NCBI GenBank assembly: GCA_013289855.1
Contig: JABCZD010000002.1
Location: forward strand, 124,001 to 188,000
Reading direction: 5' to 3'
Origin: Acidobacteriota bacterium
Lineage (GTDB): Bacteria; Acidobacteriota; Terriglobia; Acidiferrales; UBA7541
Length of the DNA: 64,000 bases
Position numbers and translations under genes: made by a program. Positions 47,943-55,779 of this stretch are shown here, one piece after another. Under the pieces are notes generated by a model. It was not told where the DNA came from, ran no database searches, and saw only the letters and a program-made list of their open reading frames with translations. The first letter of the stretch is position 1; every line of letters begins with the position of its first letter.

Positions 47943-48395
47943 GTGGCTAATCCTAAATACGCGGCCTTTGCCGCGCTCGACCCATTCTTCGCGATAGCAC
48001 AGCAGGGTTTGGCCGGACTCGTCGACGGCGACCACTATTTCGATACCATCGCCGAAGATGCCGTCTTCGAGTTTCTCTATATCTTCCCCGGCTGGCCCCC
48101 AACCGTCCATGGTCGTGCGGCGCTCATGGCCCTCTACGCGCCCTACGGCAACAACATCGTCCTGCATGGCGCGGACGCCCTCGTCATTCACCGCTCGCAG
48201 GACCCGCGTGTCGTGATCATCGAATACCAGGTACACGGCAAAATACTCTCGACCGGCGCCTCCTACGACAACCGCTTCATCTCTGTGGTCACCATCGCAA
48301 ATCGCAAGATCGTCCATTGGCGCGACTACATGGACTCCCTGGCGGCGATGACCGCGCTTAGCCAGCCGTCTGCCACCGCCGGCAAAAGTAAATAA
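47943..48395 (+). CDS. NTF2/SnoaL-like protein
   Basis: A 150-residue single-domain protein starting at GTG with AGGAG about eight bases upstream. It shows the SnoaL layout: an N-terminal helix, YFDTIAEDAVFEFLYIFPGW, HGRAALMALYAPYGNNIVLH, and paired strands VVIIEYQVHGKILSTGASYD and FISVVTIANRKIVHWRDYMD. No signal peptide. SnoaL-like folds include polyketide cyclases, isomerases and binding proteins; which applies is not known. It stands alone, converging on a small cysteine-rich gene. Confidence 0.8.
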   Translation: MANPKYAAFAALDPFFAIAQQGLAGLVDGDHYFDTIAEDAVFEFLYIFPGWPPTVHGRAALMALYAPYGNNIVLHGADALVIHRSQDPRVVIIEYQVHGKILSTGASYDNRFISVVTIANRKIVHWRDYMDSLAAMTALSQPSATAGKSK

Positions 48396-48414
48396 CAAAG
48401 GAAACCACGCCGAG

Positions 48415-48450
48415 CCAAAAAAGAAGGCGCGAACCAAAACGCTCCGCGCC
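48415..48450 (-). terminator. Terminator for the cysteine-rich peptide gene
   Basis: On the minus strand, GGCGCG ... CGCGCC form a stem with a 13-base loop, followed by TTCTTTTTT. It lies just after the stop of the 43-aa peptide gene, in the convergent gap with the NTF2-like gene. Confidence 0.6.
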
Positions 48451-48472
48451 TCCCCTCTTTCAATTGCCTAGC

Positions 48473-48604
48473 TTACTTCTTGCACCCAGAGCAGGAAGCA
48501 CAACAATCCGCGGAAGGGCAGCATGATGCGTTCGCCGCCTTCACCGCTCCTGCAAACGTGAGTGCCATCAGTGCTACCAACAGTATTGCTCGAATGTTCT
48601 TCAT
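48473..48604 (-). CDS. 43-aa exported cysteine-rich peptide
   Basis: A very short gene with an excellent ribosome site (AAAGGAGAAAAATCC) before its ATG. Residues 1-24 form a signal peptide (KNIRAILLVALMALTFAGA, then VKAANA). The mature tail of about 17 residues contains six cysteines in CCPSADCCASCSGCKK. That density suggests binding of a soft metal (Cu, Zn, Hg, Cd) or a disulphide-knotted peptide. A terminator follows. It is 93 bases downstream of the gene for an exported protein that also has paired cysteines, on the same strand. I know of no described family; the metal role is an inference. Confidence 0.7.
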   Translation of the reverse strand: MKNIRAILLVALMALTFAGAVKAANASCCPSADCCASCSGCKK

Positions 48605-48697
48605 GGATTTTTCTCCTTTGAAAAATCAATTTGGTTTTTGTCAACCGATGGCTATGCCATCGGCGCGAAAGGAGAGCAACATTTCTCGTGCGAATTT

Positions 48698-49195
48698 CTA
48701 AATGCGCAGCAGGCGTGTCTTGAGGAGTGTGTCTCTACCGCTGTGCCAAACGGCCGGAACAACTTCCAGCGAATGATAAAACCGAATTCCCACCAAATCG
48801 CCATCGGAAGCCAGAACGAAATCCTGCGTCGTAGCAAAGCTCGTTGTAGCAAAGCTCAACGCTGCCGGTTCCCACTTCGGAGCAATCGTTATTTCGAGAG
48901 GGCAGCACGACATCCTGCCACCGGGAACCGGCTTCCCGTCGCCCGGTTTAGTCGGAGCCTTGCCGCCGGAATGGTGGCAACATGGCATGTCCGCCATCGG
49001 CCCTTGCTCGCCCCTCTTGGCCAGACTACCAGTTGAAGTCCCCGCTACAGTCTTTCGAATCGCAGACGTACGGATTGCATGGGAATCCGCAAGCGCTGGC
49101 AACGCGCATCCCATGAAGCAGGCCAACACGGCCATCCACAGAGAAATGATCGTGGCCATCCATCCTTTGAGAGTGTGAAGCGGCGGACGCATCAC
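48698..49195 (-). CDS. Exported protein with CCHH and CCP motifs
   Basis: A 165-residue protein with a signal peptide (MATIISLWMAVLACFMGCALPALAD) beginning after a 12-residue charged leader. The mature part has MPCCHHSGG near residue 70 and MSCCPLE near residue 95, spaced by a Gly/Pro/Lys linker, then a mostly uncharged C-terminal region. Paired cysteines with histidines and nearby methionines (ADMPCCHH) are the kind of site used for copper or zinc. Not recognised as a named family. Co-directional with the 43-aa cysteine-rich peptide immediately downstream. Confidence 0.65.
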   Translation of the reverse strand: MMRPPLHTLKGWMATIISLWMAVLACFMGCALPALADSHAIRTSAIRKTVAGTSTGSLAKRGEQGPMADMPCCHHSGGKAPTKPGDGKPVPGGRMSCCPLEITIAPKWEPAALSFATTSFATTQDFVLASDGDLVGIRFYHSLEVVPAVWHSGRDTLLKTRLLRI

Positions 49196-49345
49196 CTAAA
49201 GCCTATACCCATCGATTCCCTAAAACAATTCGTGTCGGCGGGTTGCCGACCGGACATGCCAAATAGTTCAAAGCTACACTCATATGACTCCGCTGGACTT
49301 AGCCCATCCACATCGTTCGAATGCGTGCCAATATAGTAATTGTAC

Positions 49346-49374
49346 TTGACAAGCATAAGATACCACGCTAAAAT
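49346..49374 (+). promoter_or_regulatory. Near-consensus orphan sigma-70 promoter
   Basis: TTGACA at 49346-49351, a 17-base spacer, and TAAAAT at 49369-49374 (11 of 12 consensus bases). No recognisable coding gene follows on the plus strand before the antisense EAL remnant, so any transcript would be non-coding or antisense to that remnant. Confidence 0.6.
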
Positions 49375-49405
49375 GTCCCATGAAACTCGCCCCAAACCGC
49401 CTCCT

Positions 49406-49444
49406 AGTGGCACAGACTTCAGTGGCACAGACTTCAGTCTGTGC
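49406..49444. repeat. 15-bp tandem repeat ending in a hairpin
   Basis: AGTGGCACAGACTTC occurs twice in tandem (49406-49420, 49421-49435); the second copy is followed by AGTCTGTGC and forms a perfect 9-bp hairpin GCACAGACT-tc-AGTCTGTGC. Probably a REP-type intergenic element. Confidence 0.7.
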
Positions 49445-49770
49445 TCTCGTCCCCCAACCCGCAGTTCGTCAGACTCACCGCCCCGCCCGCCCCAACCCCG
49501 CTTCCCGATCCCGCCTTTTCCCTGGCTTGTTATCTCGTTGCGTCAATACCCCGCTTTTGCCCGTAAACTCAATCGAATCTTACTCTTTCGCGAGAATCAC
49601 ACCTAAACCCAATAGAATCCTACTCTTTCATCATGACCCCGGGGGGGTGGGGGTGCCCCGGTGTGTACAATAAAGTGCTTAGAATGATTGACTTACAGAA
49701 TAAGCCGCCGTTTCAAGGGAGAGCGGCGCTGCGTAAGCCCAGGAGCATAAGATCCAGCGGGCAGACCTTT

Positions 49771-50040
49771 TCAGCGGTGCGCGACGACCGACGATTCAGA
49801 AACGCCGGCTTTGAGAATCTTCGCGAACTCCTGGGGAAGCACCGGACGACTGAAAAAATAGCCTTGAGCTTCATCGCAATGCTGCGCCTGAAGAAACGCC
49901 AACGCTTCCTGGGTCGCCACGCCCTCGGCAATGACGCGCAGCTTCAGGCTGCGGCCCATGCTGGTTACCGCGGTGACGATGCTGGTGTCGTCGGGGGCAA
50001 TGGTCATCCCGCCCGGAACCTTCGTTCTAATTGGTGCCAC
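49771..50040 (-). pseudogene. C-terminal remnant of an EAL domain
   Basis: An 89-codon open frame whose residues 14-80 match the end of an EAL cyclic-di-GMP phosphodiesterase domain: TSIVTAVTSMGRSLKLRVIA, EGVATQEALAFLQAQHCDEA and QGYFFSRPVLPQEFAKIL. The EAL signature itself and most of the roughly 240-residue domain are absent, and no signalling domain precedes it. It cannot be catalytic. It lies next to repeat-rich sequence, consistent with loss by deletion or rearrangement. Confidence 0.8.
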
Positions 50041-50226
50041 GTTGGGTTAAACGTGGAACTCTTAGTTGCAATCAACTATTTAGGCAGCCAGGGAGGGAAA
50101 AAACCGAATGTCCAAGGCTAGAATTCTGGAAGGGTGATGTTAGTTTGACGGGAAAACGATTCATGTCGAGCGAGAAGGTATTGGAGTACCGCTAGTTCCT
50201 AACCTAACTGCAGTACGAAAGTCTCT

Positions 50227-50691
50227 TCAGCGTTTTGTTTTTTTCTTTTTTTTCTTGCAGAGGTCTTCCAGAAGGTATTTTAGTGAGGCACATTCCTGGA
50301 TCACGCCTTCCAACCTGGGAACCGTTTCCCTAAGTTCGCTTTCTTCGACATTGCCATCCGCCAGCGTAGCGGCCACGCTTTCAAGGGCCTCGCCTACTTC
50401 CCGCAAGAGGCTGGAGACCGCCAGAAGTTCTCCGCCGGAGGCGATGCGGGAATCCGGAATTTTGAAGGCCACGCGGCCGGCTTGGCTCTCGAGGAAGTCC
50501 AGTGGCTCGTAGGTTTTTAGGAGAACGCAGATTTGGGGAAGCAGGTACGCCGGGATTTGCCGTTCGCCGCGGAGCCAATACATCAAGGAACGATAGTTGG
50601 TGCTGAGCTGCTGGGCGAGCAGGCGGGTATCGTAGTTGGACTTGGTTTCTACGGCGCGACTCAGTATGGAAGAGAGATCGTCGGCAGGCAC
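50227..50691 (-). CDS. CII-like DNA-binding regulator
   Basis: A 154-residue protein. Residues 20-60 (LLAQQLSTNYRSLMYWLRGE, then RQIPAYLLPQICVLL) look like the helix-turn-helix of phage CII/CP76-type regulators. The rest is helical (ELLAVSSLLREVGEALESVA; ETVPRLEGVIQECASLKYLL) and the end is a lysine-rich tail (CKKKKKKTKR). A perfect 10-bp dyad lies 37 bases upstream of its start, suggesting autoregulation and possibly control of the divergent PspA operon. DNA binding is inferred from motif likeness only. Confidence 0.65.
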   Translation of the reverse strand: MPADDLSSILSRAVETKSNYDTRLLAQQLSTNYRSLMYWLRGERQIPAYLLPQICVLLKTYEPLDFLESQAGRVAFKIPDSRIASGGELLAVSSLLREVGEALESVAATLADGNVEESELRETVPRLEGVIQECASLKYLLEDLCKKKKKKTKR

Positions 50692-50727
50692 AAGAACCTC
50701 AAGGTGTTTGTGTGGAGTAGCTTACGT

Positions 50728-50752
50728 GTTCAAAATGGCGTTCATTTTGAAC
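50728..50752. promoter_or_regulatory. Perfect dyad operator candidate
   Basis: GTTCAAAATG-gcgtt-CATTTTGAAC, a perfect 10-bp inverted repeat with a 5-base spacer, in the divergent region between the CII-like regulator and the PspA operon. The 15-bp centre-to-centre half-site spacing suits a dimeric regulator. Confidence 0.65.
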
Positions 50753-50805
50753 GACGATGCTGCCATTGTAGCTGAATTGCATCGCGGCGGATTAAGGTCT
50801 TAAAT

Positions 50806-50934
50806 ATGGGCATTGCACGATACTTCGAAAGTGGTGGCACGGTGGATGGAAGGCCGTCCAAGTCTATGATAACAATTGACAAACACTTGCTGCGGAAGTA
50901 CGGTCCGAGGAGGAACGGCCTCAACGTTATTTGA
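50806..50934 (+). CDS. Possible 42-aa leader ORF
   Basis: An ATG with AAGGT seven bases upstream opens a 42-codon frame (MGIARYFESGGTVDGRPSKS ... RKYGPRRNGLNVI) ending 58 bases before the first operon gene. It is basic and has no recognised domain. The promoter candidate at 50876 would lie within it, which argues against it. Low confidence. Confidence 0.25.
   Translation: MGIARYFESGGTVDGRPSKSMITIDKHLLRKYGPRRNGLNVI
50876..50904 (+). promoter_or_regulatory. Candidate promoter of the PspA operon
   Basis: TTGACA (50876-50881), 17-base spacer, then TACGGT (50899-50904, three of six consensus bases). It lies 89 bases before the first gene of the operon. The -10 box is weak, so an activator or alternative site is possible. 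Confidence 0.4.
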
Positions 50935-50992
50935 ATGAAGTGACGTGCGGAAAGCCGCGCGGCAGGTTTTGTGTGCCCAAGGTGGAATTGCC

Positions 50993-51691
50993 ATGACGAA
51001 GAAGTGGTACAACTATTTTGTTTCGGTTGAGCAAAACACAGCGAATGAACCGGGTGCGACAGGGTGGCCGAGCGGCGCAGATGCCAAGAGCGCCTCGGAC
51101 AGCGTTGCGGAGATCGCCGCGGGGCTGAACGCCGAACCACAATTCACCAAGCCGATTTCGGAACCAAACTCTTTCGAAGAGATTTACCGTGCGGCGGAAA
51201 TTCCGGAAGCGCCGCACGGTTATTCGATTTTGCGCGTCGCGCAGATGATGGAGAGCGAGCATATTCGTTCTTTGCCGTCGGATGTGAAACGCTCGTCGGT
51301 GCTGGTGGGACTGGAAGCGGCCGAGGTAAATATAAAGGATGTGATTCAGGATGCGATTTACCGGGACCGCGCGCTGGATGGTTACGAGCGGGTGCAGCAG
51401 CGGGCGCTGGAGGAACTGGAAAACGGCAAGACCGCGGAGAACGCGAAAATTCAGGCGGAGATCGACCGTTACGTTACGGAACAGCGCGCCAAGATTCAGG
51501 AAAACAACGACGCCATAACGCGAGAGAAAGAGCGGGTTACCGGCTGGCGGCTGAAGAAACAGCAGGAAGAAAAGAAGATTGCGGAAACGGTGGGGTATTT
51601 TGTGTCCGAGAATCCCATTACCACGGGTGAAGTGAAACCGATTCCGCCGAGTGCGGCTTCGACAGGTTCCAAGACCGCGAAAAAGTCTTAA
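50993..51691 (+). CDS. PspA-operon coiled-coil protein
   Basis: A 232-residue protein I do not recognise. The ATG at 50993 has AAGGTGG upstream; a longer in-frame start at 50945 has none. The N-terminal 70 residues are polar and may be disordered; residues 70-130 (NSFEEIYRAAEIPEAPHGYS, ILRVAQMMESEHIRSLPSDV) look like a folded helical module; residues 130-205 are a charged coiled coil (KTAENAKIQAEIDRYVTEQR, AKIQENNDAITREKERVTGW). No signal or membrane segment, so probably cytosolic. It precedes pspA by 13 bases and may act as a PspA partner or regulator. Confidence 0.75.
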   Translation: MTKKWYNYFVSVEQNTANEPGATGWPSGADAKSASDSVAEIAAGLNAEPQFTKPISEPNSFEEIYRAAEIPEAPHGYSILRVAQMMESEHIRSLPSDVKRSSVLVGLEAAEVNIKDVIQDAIYRDRALDGYERVQQRALEELENGKTAENAKIQAEIDRYVTEQRAKIQENNDAITREKERVTGWRLKKQQEEKKIAETVGYFVSENPITTGEVKPIPPSAASTGSKTAKKS

Positions 51692-51704
51692 ACGGAGGAC
51701 GATT

Positions 51705-52442
51705 ATGTGGGGACGTTTATCCAGGATGATCCGGTCGTTCGTCGGATTCTTTATATCAGTGGCGGAGGATCCGGAACTGATTTTGCAACAGAACATTCGC
51801 GACATGAACGATCAAGTGCCGCGGATGAACGAGAGCATCGCGATGGTCAAGGCCAACGTGACGTTGCTCGAAAAAGAAGAAGCGAAATATAAGACCGATT
51901 TGGCCAGCCTTACGTCGAAAGTGAAGGCGGCCATCCAGGCGAATCGCGACGATCTGGCGGGTAGCTTCGCGCTGCAACTTGAACAGCTGCGGGGCGCGCT
52001 GGCGAGAACGCAGGGGCAACTGACCACGGCGCGAGCGGCATTTGAGAAGGCCATGACCGTGAAGCAGGCGTTCATGCGGGAGAAGGAACGAAAAACGCAG
52101 GAAGCGCTCAACGCGATCGCGGATTACCGCCGCGCGCAGTGGCAGAAGAAGGTGGCGGATGCCATGGAGCAGTTCGAGGTGGCGGGCATCAGTCAGACGC
52201 ATGACGAGATGGTCCGCAAGATCGAAGAGATGACCGCGGTGAACGAAGCCCGAATGGATATGGCTCTGGGCAACGTGGACCAGCAAAAAATGAAGATCGA
52301 GGAAGAGGCGGAGAAGATTCAGGCGGACGAGTTGGTGAAGCAATTCAAGATTGAAATGGGGATCGCGTCACCGCAAGCGGCGCCGGCGAATGCTCCCACG
52401 GAAAAGACCATCGGCGGCAAGGAGCCGCAACGCACTTCGTAA
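51705..52442 (+). CDS. pspA: PspA/IM30 family protein
   Basis: A 245-residue membrane-associated coiled-coil protein of the phage-shock PspA/Vipp1 (ESCRT-III-like) family. The amphipathic N-terminal helix (WGRLSRMIRSFVGFFISVAE) binds stressed membranes; residues 25-150 form the long hairpin (DPELILQQNIRDMNDQVPRM ... LEQLRGALARTQGQLTTARA) and further helices follow to about residue 220. A Pro/Ala-rich tail ends the protein. Strong ribosome site (AACGGAGGACGATT). The family stabilises the inner membrane. Unusually, it is linked to an ABC transporter and AAA+ ATPase rather than to pspB/pspC. Confidence 0.9.
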   Translation: MWGRLSRMIRSFVGFFISVAEDPELILQQNIRDMNDQVPRMNESIAMVKANVTLLEKEEAKYKTDLASLTSKVKAAIQANRDDLAGSFALQLEQLRGALARTQGQLTTARAAFEKAMTVKQAFMREKERKTQEALNAIADYRRAQWQKKVADAMEQFEVAGISQTHDEMVRKIEEMTAVNEARMDMALGNVDQQKMKIEEEAEKIQADELVKQFKIEMGIASPQAAPANAPTEKTIGGKEPQRTS

Positions 52443-52511
52443 CGCACTTCTTCAAAATAACGGGATCAAGCACGCGAACGGTGGTCGTCCGAGGATGCCA
52501 GGAGGAAGGCA

Positions 52512-54086
52512 ATGGCCGTAAAAATTGAAAAGGGTGGGTGGGTGTTTATCTTCTTGATCGGGCTGGCGCTGGTCGGCTACGGGCTGTATCACTACAACAT
52601 CGTCGATGTAGATCAGTGGATGGGCAAGAAGAACGCGAGCACAAGCGGAAGCGGCGAAGTCGTAGACGCATCGAAGCCTCTGGTTTTGCCGGTTTCCTCG
52701 ACGGATTCGGATCCCGAAGTTCGCGTGCGCGTGAATATTTGGGTCGGCTGCGCCGGCGGATTGGTGGCCAACGGCGGACTGGACACTGCGGCGGATTCTA
52801 TCTTCGGTAAGAAGGGGTTGAAGGTTTCTTTCAAAATCATCGATGACTGGACGGAAGGAGCGGCGGCGTTGGCGACCAACAACGTGGACGTGATGCTGAC
52901 CACGGTGGACGTTTACGCCAAGGACTACGCGCAGTTCAAGGAAAAAGGATTTGGCTCGCACGCTTTTCTGATTGTGGACTGGTCGCGCGGGGCAGACGGC
53001 GTAATCGGGAAGCAGGGAATCAACAGCATTGAAGATCTGGCGGGGAAAACGATTGCGTTTGCGCCGTATACACCATCACATTTTCTGTTATGGAATGGAC
53101 TCAAAACTTCGGGGCTGGACTCCAGCCAGCGCAACGAAATATTCAACAAAGCGATCCACACGAAAGACGGCATCGAACCCGCGACGCTGTTCGCCCAGGA
53201 AAAAGTGGATGCGGCAGTGGCTTGGGATCCGGACATGAGCGACGCGGTGGCCAAGCGTCCGGGTTCGAAGAAAATCTACGACACGAAAATTGCGAACCGC
53301 CTGATCGCGGACATTCTGGTGGTCAGCGACCGTTTCGCCGCGCAGCATCCGCAAACGCTGTTGAAATTTACGCAGGGCTGGCTCGAAGGCGTGGAGTTCA
53401 TCAAGACCGAGCCGGCACGCGCATACAACCTGATTGGCGCGGTCAAGGACTTTAATATTCCATCGGATCTTGCGAAGACCATGCTCGGTGGAGTGAAGCT
53501 AGCGGACTACGCCGACAACCGCGCCATCATGGGAGCGCCTGGGTCGAATTCGGACTACACCAACATTTTTCAGATGGCCCAGGATATGTACCGCGAACTT
53601 CTGATCATAAAACATTCGAGCAATCCGGAAGAAACTCTGGATCGGCGATTTGTTGAGAAATTATCTGGCAGCTTCTCCACGGCTTCGACCGAGGCGCCCA
53701 TCGAGTACAAAGAGCCGGCCAAGGGGACGGTGCCGCTGGCGACGCAGCATCGCTCGATTTATTTTGCGCCGAACTCTTCGCACATGAGCCTGGATTCTCG
53801 CGCGGTGGTCGACGAGCTCGCCAGCACCATGCGAGCGTACGAAAATACCGTGGTGGACATCGAGGGCAACACGGACTCCACCGGTTCGCGCACCGCCAAC
53901 ATCGACCTCTCGCACGCGCGCGCCGACGAAGTGAAAGACTATTTGATGAAGAAATATGGCTTTCCCGAGACGCGTTTGCGCACCGCCGGCAACGGCCCGG
54001 ACAAACCGCTTGAAACCAATGCCACGCCCGAAGGCCGGGAAAAAAACCGCCGCACCGATATTAAGGTCTACGCGAATCCGAGTTAA
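52512..54086 (+). CDS. Solute-binding protein fused to OmpA domain
   Basis: A 524-residue envelope protein. Residues 1-35 contain an uncleaved membrane anchor (WVFIFLIGLALVGYGLYHYN). Residues about 75-390 form an NMT1/SsuA-type periplasmic binding protein (LKVSFKIIDDWTEGAAALAT, NNVDVMLTTVDVYAKDYAQF, AQEKVDAAVAWDPDMSDAVA). Residues about 415-524 are an OmpA C-terminal domain with GNTDSTGSRTANIDLSHARA and EGREKNRRTDI; the Asp and Arg used to bind diaminopimelate in peptidoglycan are conserved. It is followed by matching permease and ATPase genes. The fusion would tether a transporter's receptor to the cell wall. SsuA/NrtA-type receptors normally lack such a domain. Confidence 0.9.
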   Translation: MAVKIEKGGWVFIFLIGLALVGYGLYHYNIVDVDQWMGKKNASTSGSGEVVDASKPLVLPVSSTDSDPEVRVRVNIWVGCAGGLVANGGLDTAADSIFGKKGLKVSFKIIDDWTEGAAALATNNVDVMLTTVDVYAKDYAQFKEKGFGSHAFLIVDWSRGADGVIGKQGINSIEDLAGKTIAFAPYTPSHFLLWNGLKTSGLDSSQRNEIFNKAIHTKDGIEPATLFAQEKVDAAVAWDPDMSDAVAKRPGSKKIYDTKIANRLIADILVVSDRFAAQHPQTLLKFTQGWLEGVEFIKTEPARAYNLIGAVKDFNIPSDLAKTMLGGVKLADYADNRAIMGAPGSNSDYTNIFQMAQDMYRELLIIKHSSNPEETLDRRFVEKLSGSFSTASTEAPIEYKEPAKGTVPLATQHRSIYFAPNSSHMSLDSRAVVDELASTMRAYENTVVDIEGNTDSTGSRTANIDLSHARADEVKDYLMKKYGFPETRLRTAGNGPDKPLETNATPEGREKNRRTDIKVYANPS

Positions 54087-54104
54087 CTGAGCCTTTCAAT
54101 CCAA

Positions 54105-54962
54105 ATGAGCGACCTCTTCACCATCCGGAAACAGGTCTCACCCCGCGTCCGGGTGGCACTCGCGTTTGTCAGTTGGGGCGCCATTCTGCTCGCGTGGATC
54201 GCCCTCACGCATTGGGAAATTCTGCCGCCATTTTCATTGCCTAAGCCACTGGGCGTGGTTCGCGCCTTTGGCAGGCTGTGGACAGAATACGATCTACTCG
54301 GAAACGTCGCCAAGAGCTGGTGGAGGATTGCGCAGGCATTTTTGTGGTGCACGGTGATTGCGATCCCTTTAGGGATTTTGATGGCGGCGTTTCGCTGGGT
54401 TTTTGAGTTGGTCAATCCGGTTGCCGCGCCCATGCGCTCCATGCCGCTTACCGCGTTCCTTCCCGCGTTCATCGCCTTATTCGGTATGGACGAAACCATG
54501 AAGGTCGCTTTCCTGTGGTTCGGGATGTTTTTTTACCTGCTGGCGGTGGTCGTTGAAGAAGCCAACCGCGTGGATAATTCCTTGCTGGAGACGGCTTACA
54601 CGCTCGGCGCCAAACGCCGACATGTCTTGTGGCTAATGTTCCGCGCCTCGTTCCCCGCGATTTTTTCTTCCTTCCGCATTCTTTACGACATTGGCTGGAC
54701 TTACGTCATCCTGGCGGAAATGGTGAACGCGCGCAAAGGCGTGGGCTACATGGTGGAAGCGGCGCGAAAAGTGCTCGATTTCGAAAGAGTGTACGCGGGA
54801 ATTTTCGCCATTGGCGTGGCGGCGTTTCTTTTCCGCTTCCTGCTCACCTTCTTGGAGAAGCGCCTTTTCCCGTGGCGGCAAGTGGGATCTGCTCTCTCGC
54901 CCACCGGCGCAGCCGTTCCCAGCGCTAATGCGCACTTGAAGGCGGTGAAGCATGGAAGCTAA
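54105..54962 (+). CDS. ABC permease, nitrate/taurine type
   Basis: A 285-residue inner-membrane permease with about six helices. It has the BPD_transp_1 coupling motif in LLETAYTLGAKRRHVLWLMF, which corresponds to the EAA loop. The family (SsuC/TauC/NrtB) normally imports alkanesulfonates, taurine, nitrate or thiamine precursors together with an NMT1-like receptor. The N-terminus (SDLFTIRKQVSPRVRVALAF) precedes helix 1. Its end overlaps the ATPase start by 11 bases, indicating coupled translation. Confidence 0.9.
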   Translation: MSDLFTIRKQVSPRVRVALAFVSWGAILLAWIALTHWEILPPFSLPKPLGVVRAFGRLWTEYDLLGNVAKSWWRIAQAFLWCTVIAIPLGILMAAFRWVFELVNPVAAPMRSMPLTAFLPAFIALFGMDETMKVAFLWFGMFFYLLAVVVEEANRVDNSLLETAYTLGAKRRHVLWLMFRASFPAIFSSFRILYDIGWTYVILAEMVNARKGVGYMVEAARKVLDFERVYAGIFAIGVAAFLFRFLLTFLEKRLFPWRQVGSALSPTGAAVPSANAHLKAVKHGS

Positions 54963-55779
54963 GAAATCGAAAATCACCGTTCACAACGTCGCCAAGTCTT
55001 TTCGTTCGGCGGATGGTAAAACGGTCGACGCGCTGAAAGATATCAGTTTCGAAGTGCAGGATGCTTTCTCTCGCGAAGGTCGCGACATTGGAGAATTGCG
55101 CGTATTGCTCGGACCATCAGGTTGCGGCAAGTCCACTTTATTGCGGCTCATCGCCGGCCTGGACCGGCCCGACGCCGGAGAAATCCTTGTAAATGATCAG
55201 CCAGTGCATGGCGCGGGCAAAGACCGCGGTATGGTCTTTCAAAAATACACCTCGTTCCCCTGGCTTACGGTGACTGATAATATTGCCTACGGCCTAAAAA
55301 TCAACGGAGTATCGAAGGAAAAATCCAAGGAAATCGTCGCACAATTGATTCAGGCGGTAGGCTTGAGCGGGTTTGAGAACGCCTATCCGGAGACGCTATC
55401 CGGCGGCATGCAACAGCGCGTGGCCATCGCGCGAACGCTGGCCGTACGGCCCGCGGTGATTTTGATGGACGAACCTTTCGGAGCGCTGGACGCGCAGACG
55501 CGCGGCGAGATGCAACAGCTTCTCTTGCGCATTTGGGATGAAACCGCCAGCACCATTCTGTTCGTCACCCATGACGTAGAAGAAGCCATCTATTTGGCGG
55601 ACAGAATATTTATTATGAGCGCGCATCCCGGGACCATCGTCGAAGACCTGCAGGTGCCGTTCGAGCGGCCGCGAAATCTGGAGCTGAAGCAGCTCAACGA
55701 ATTTCACGAGCTGCAAAGCTACGTTCTGGGGCGCTTGCGCCGCGCTCCCGGAAATGGACAGGTGCGAGTGAGCATATAA
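54952..55779 (+). CDS. ABC transporter ATPase
   Basis: A 275-residue ATP-binding subunit of the SsuB/TauB/NrtD group. Walker A (GPSGCGKST) at about residue 54, Q-loop in MVFQKYTSFPWLTV, signature LSGGMQQRVAIA at about 149, Walker B VILMDEPFGALD at about 168, and the H-loop in FVTHDVEEAI. All catalytic motifs are present. It would power the permease above. The next gene begins at the base after its stop codon. Confidence 0.95.
   Translation: MEAKKSKITVHNVAKSFRSADGKTVDALKDISFEVQDAFSREGRDIGELRVLLGPSGCGKSTLLRLIAGLDRPDAGEILVNDQPVHGAGKDRGMVFQKYTSFPWLTVTDNIAYGLKINGVSKEKSKEIVAQLIQAVGLSGFENAYPETLSGGMQQRVAIARTLAVRPAVILMDEPFGALDAQTRGEMQQLLLRIWDETASTILFVTHDVEEAIYLADRIFIMSAHPGTIVEDLQVPFERPRNLELKQLNEFHELQSYVLGRLRRAPGNGQVRVSI

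Larger units (their letters stand above)
49196..49770. other. Intergenic repeat-rich stretch
   Basis: 575 bases with no convincing gene. It contains a near-consensus promoter, a 15-bp tandem duplication ending in a hairpin, a 19-bp direct repeat (49571-49589 and 49611-49629, 17/19 identical) and a G-rich run (49637-49661). Short open frames across it encode repeat-derived low-complexity sequence. Confidence 0.5.

Noticed and set aside
49192..49428. 78-codon minus-strand open frame
   Set aside because: Overlaps the promoter and repeat element and has no recognisable domain or ribosome site.
49637..49661. G-rich run as a G-quadruplex
   Set aside because: The G run is split only once by a T, so four separate G-tracts with loops are not clearly available.
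49380..49673. 97-codon plus-strand open frame after the consensus promoter
   Set aside because: Its sequence is a translation of the tandem and direct repeats (AQTSVAQTSV and similar), so it is better read as non-coding repeat.
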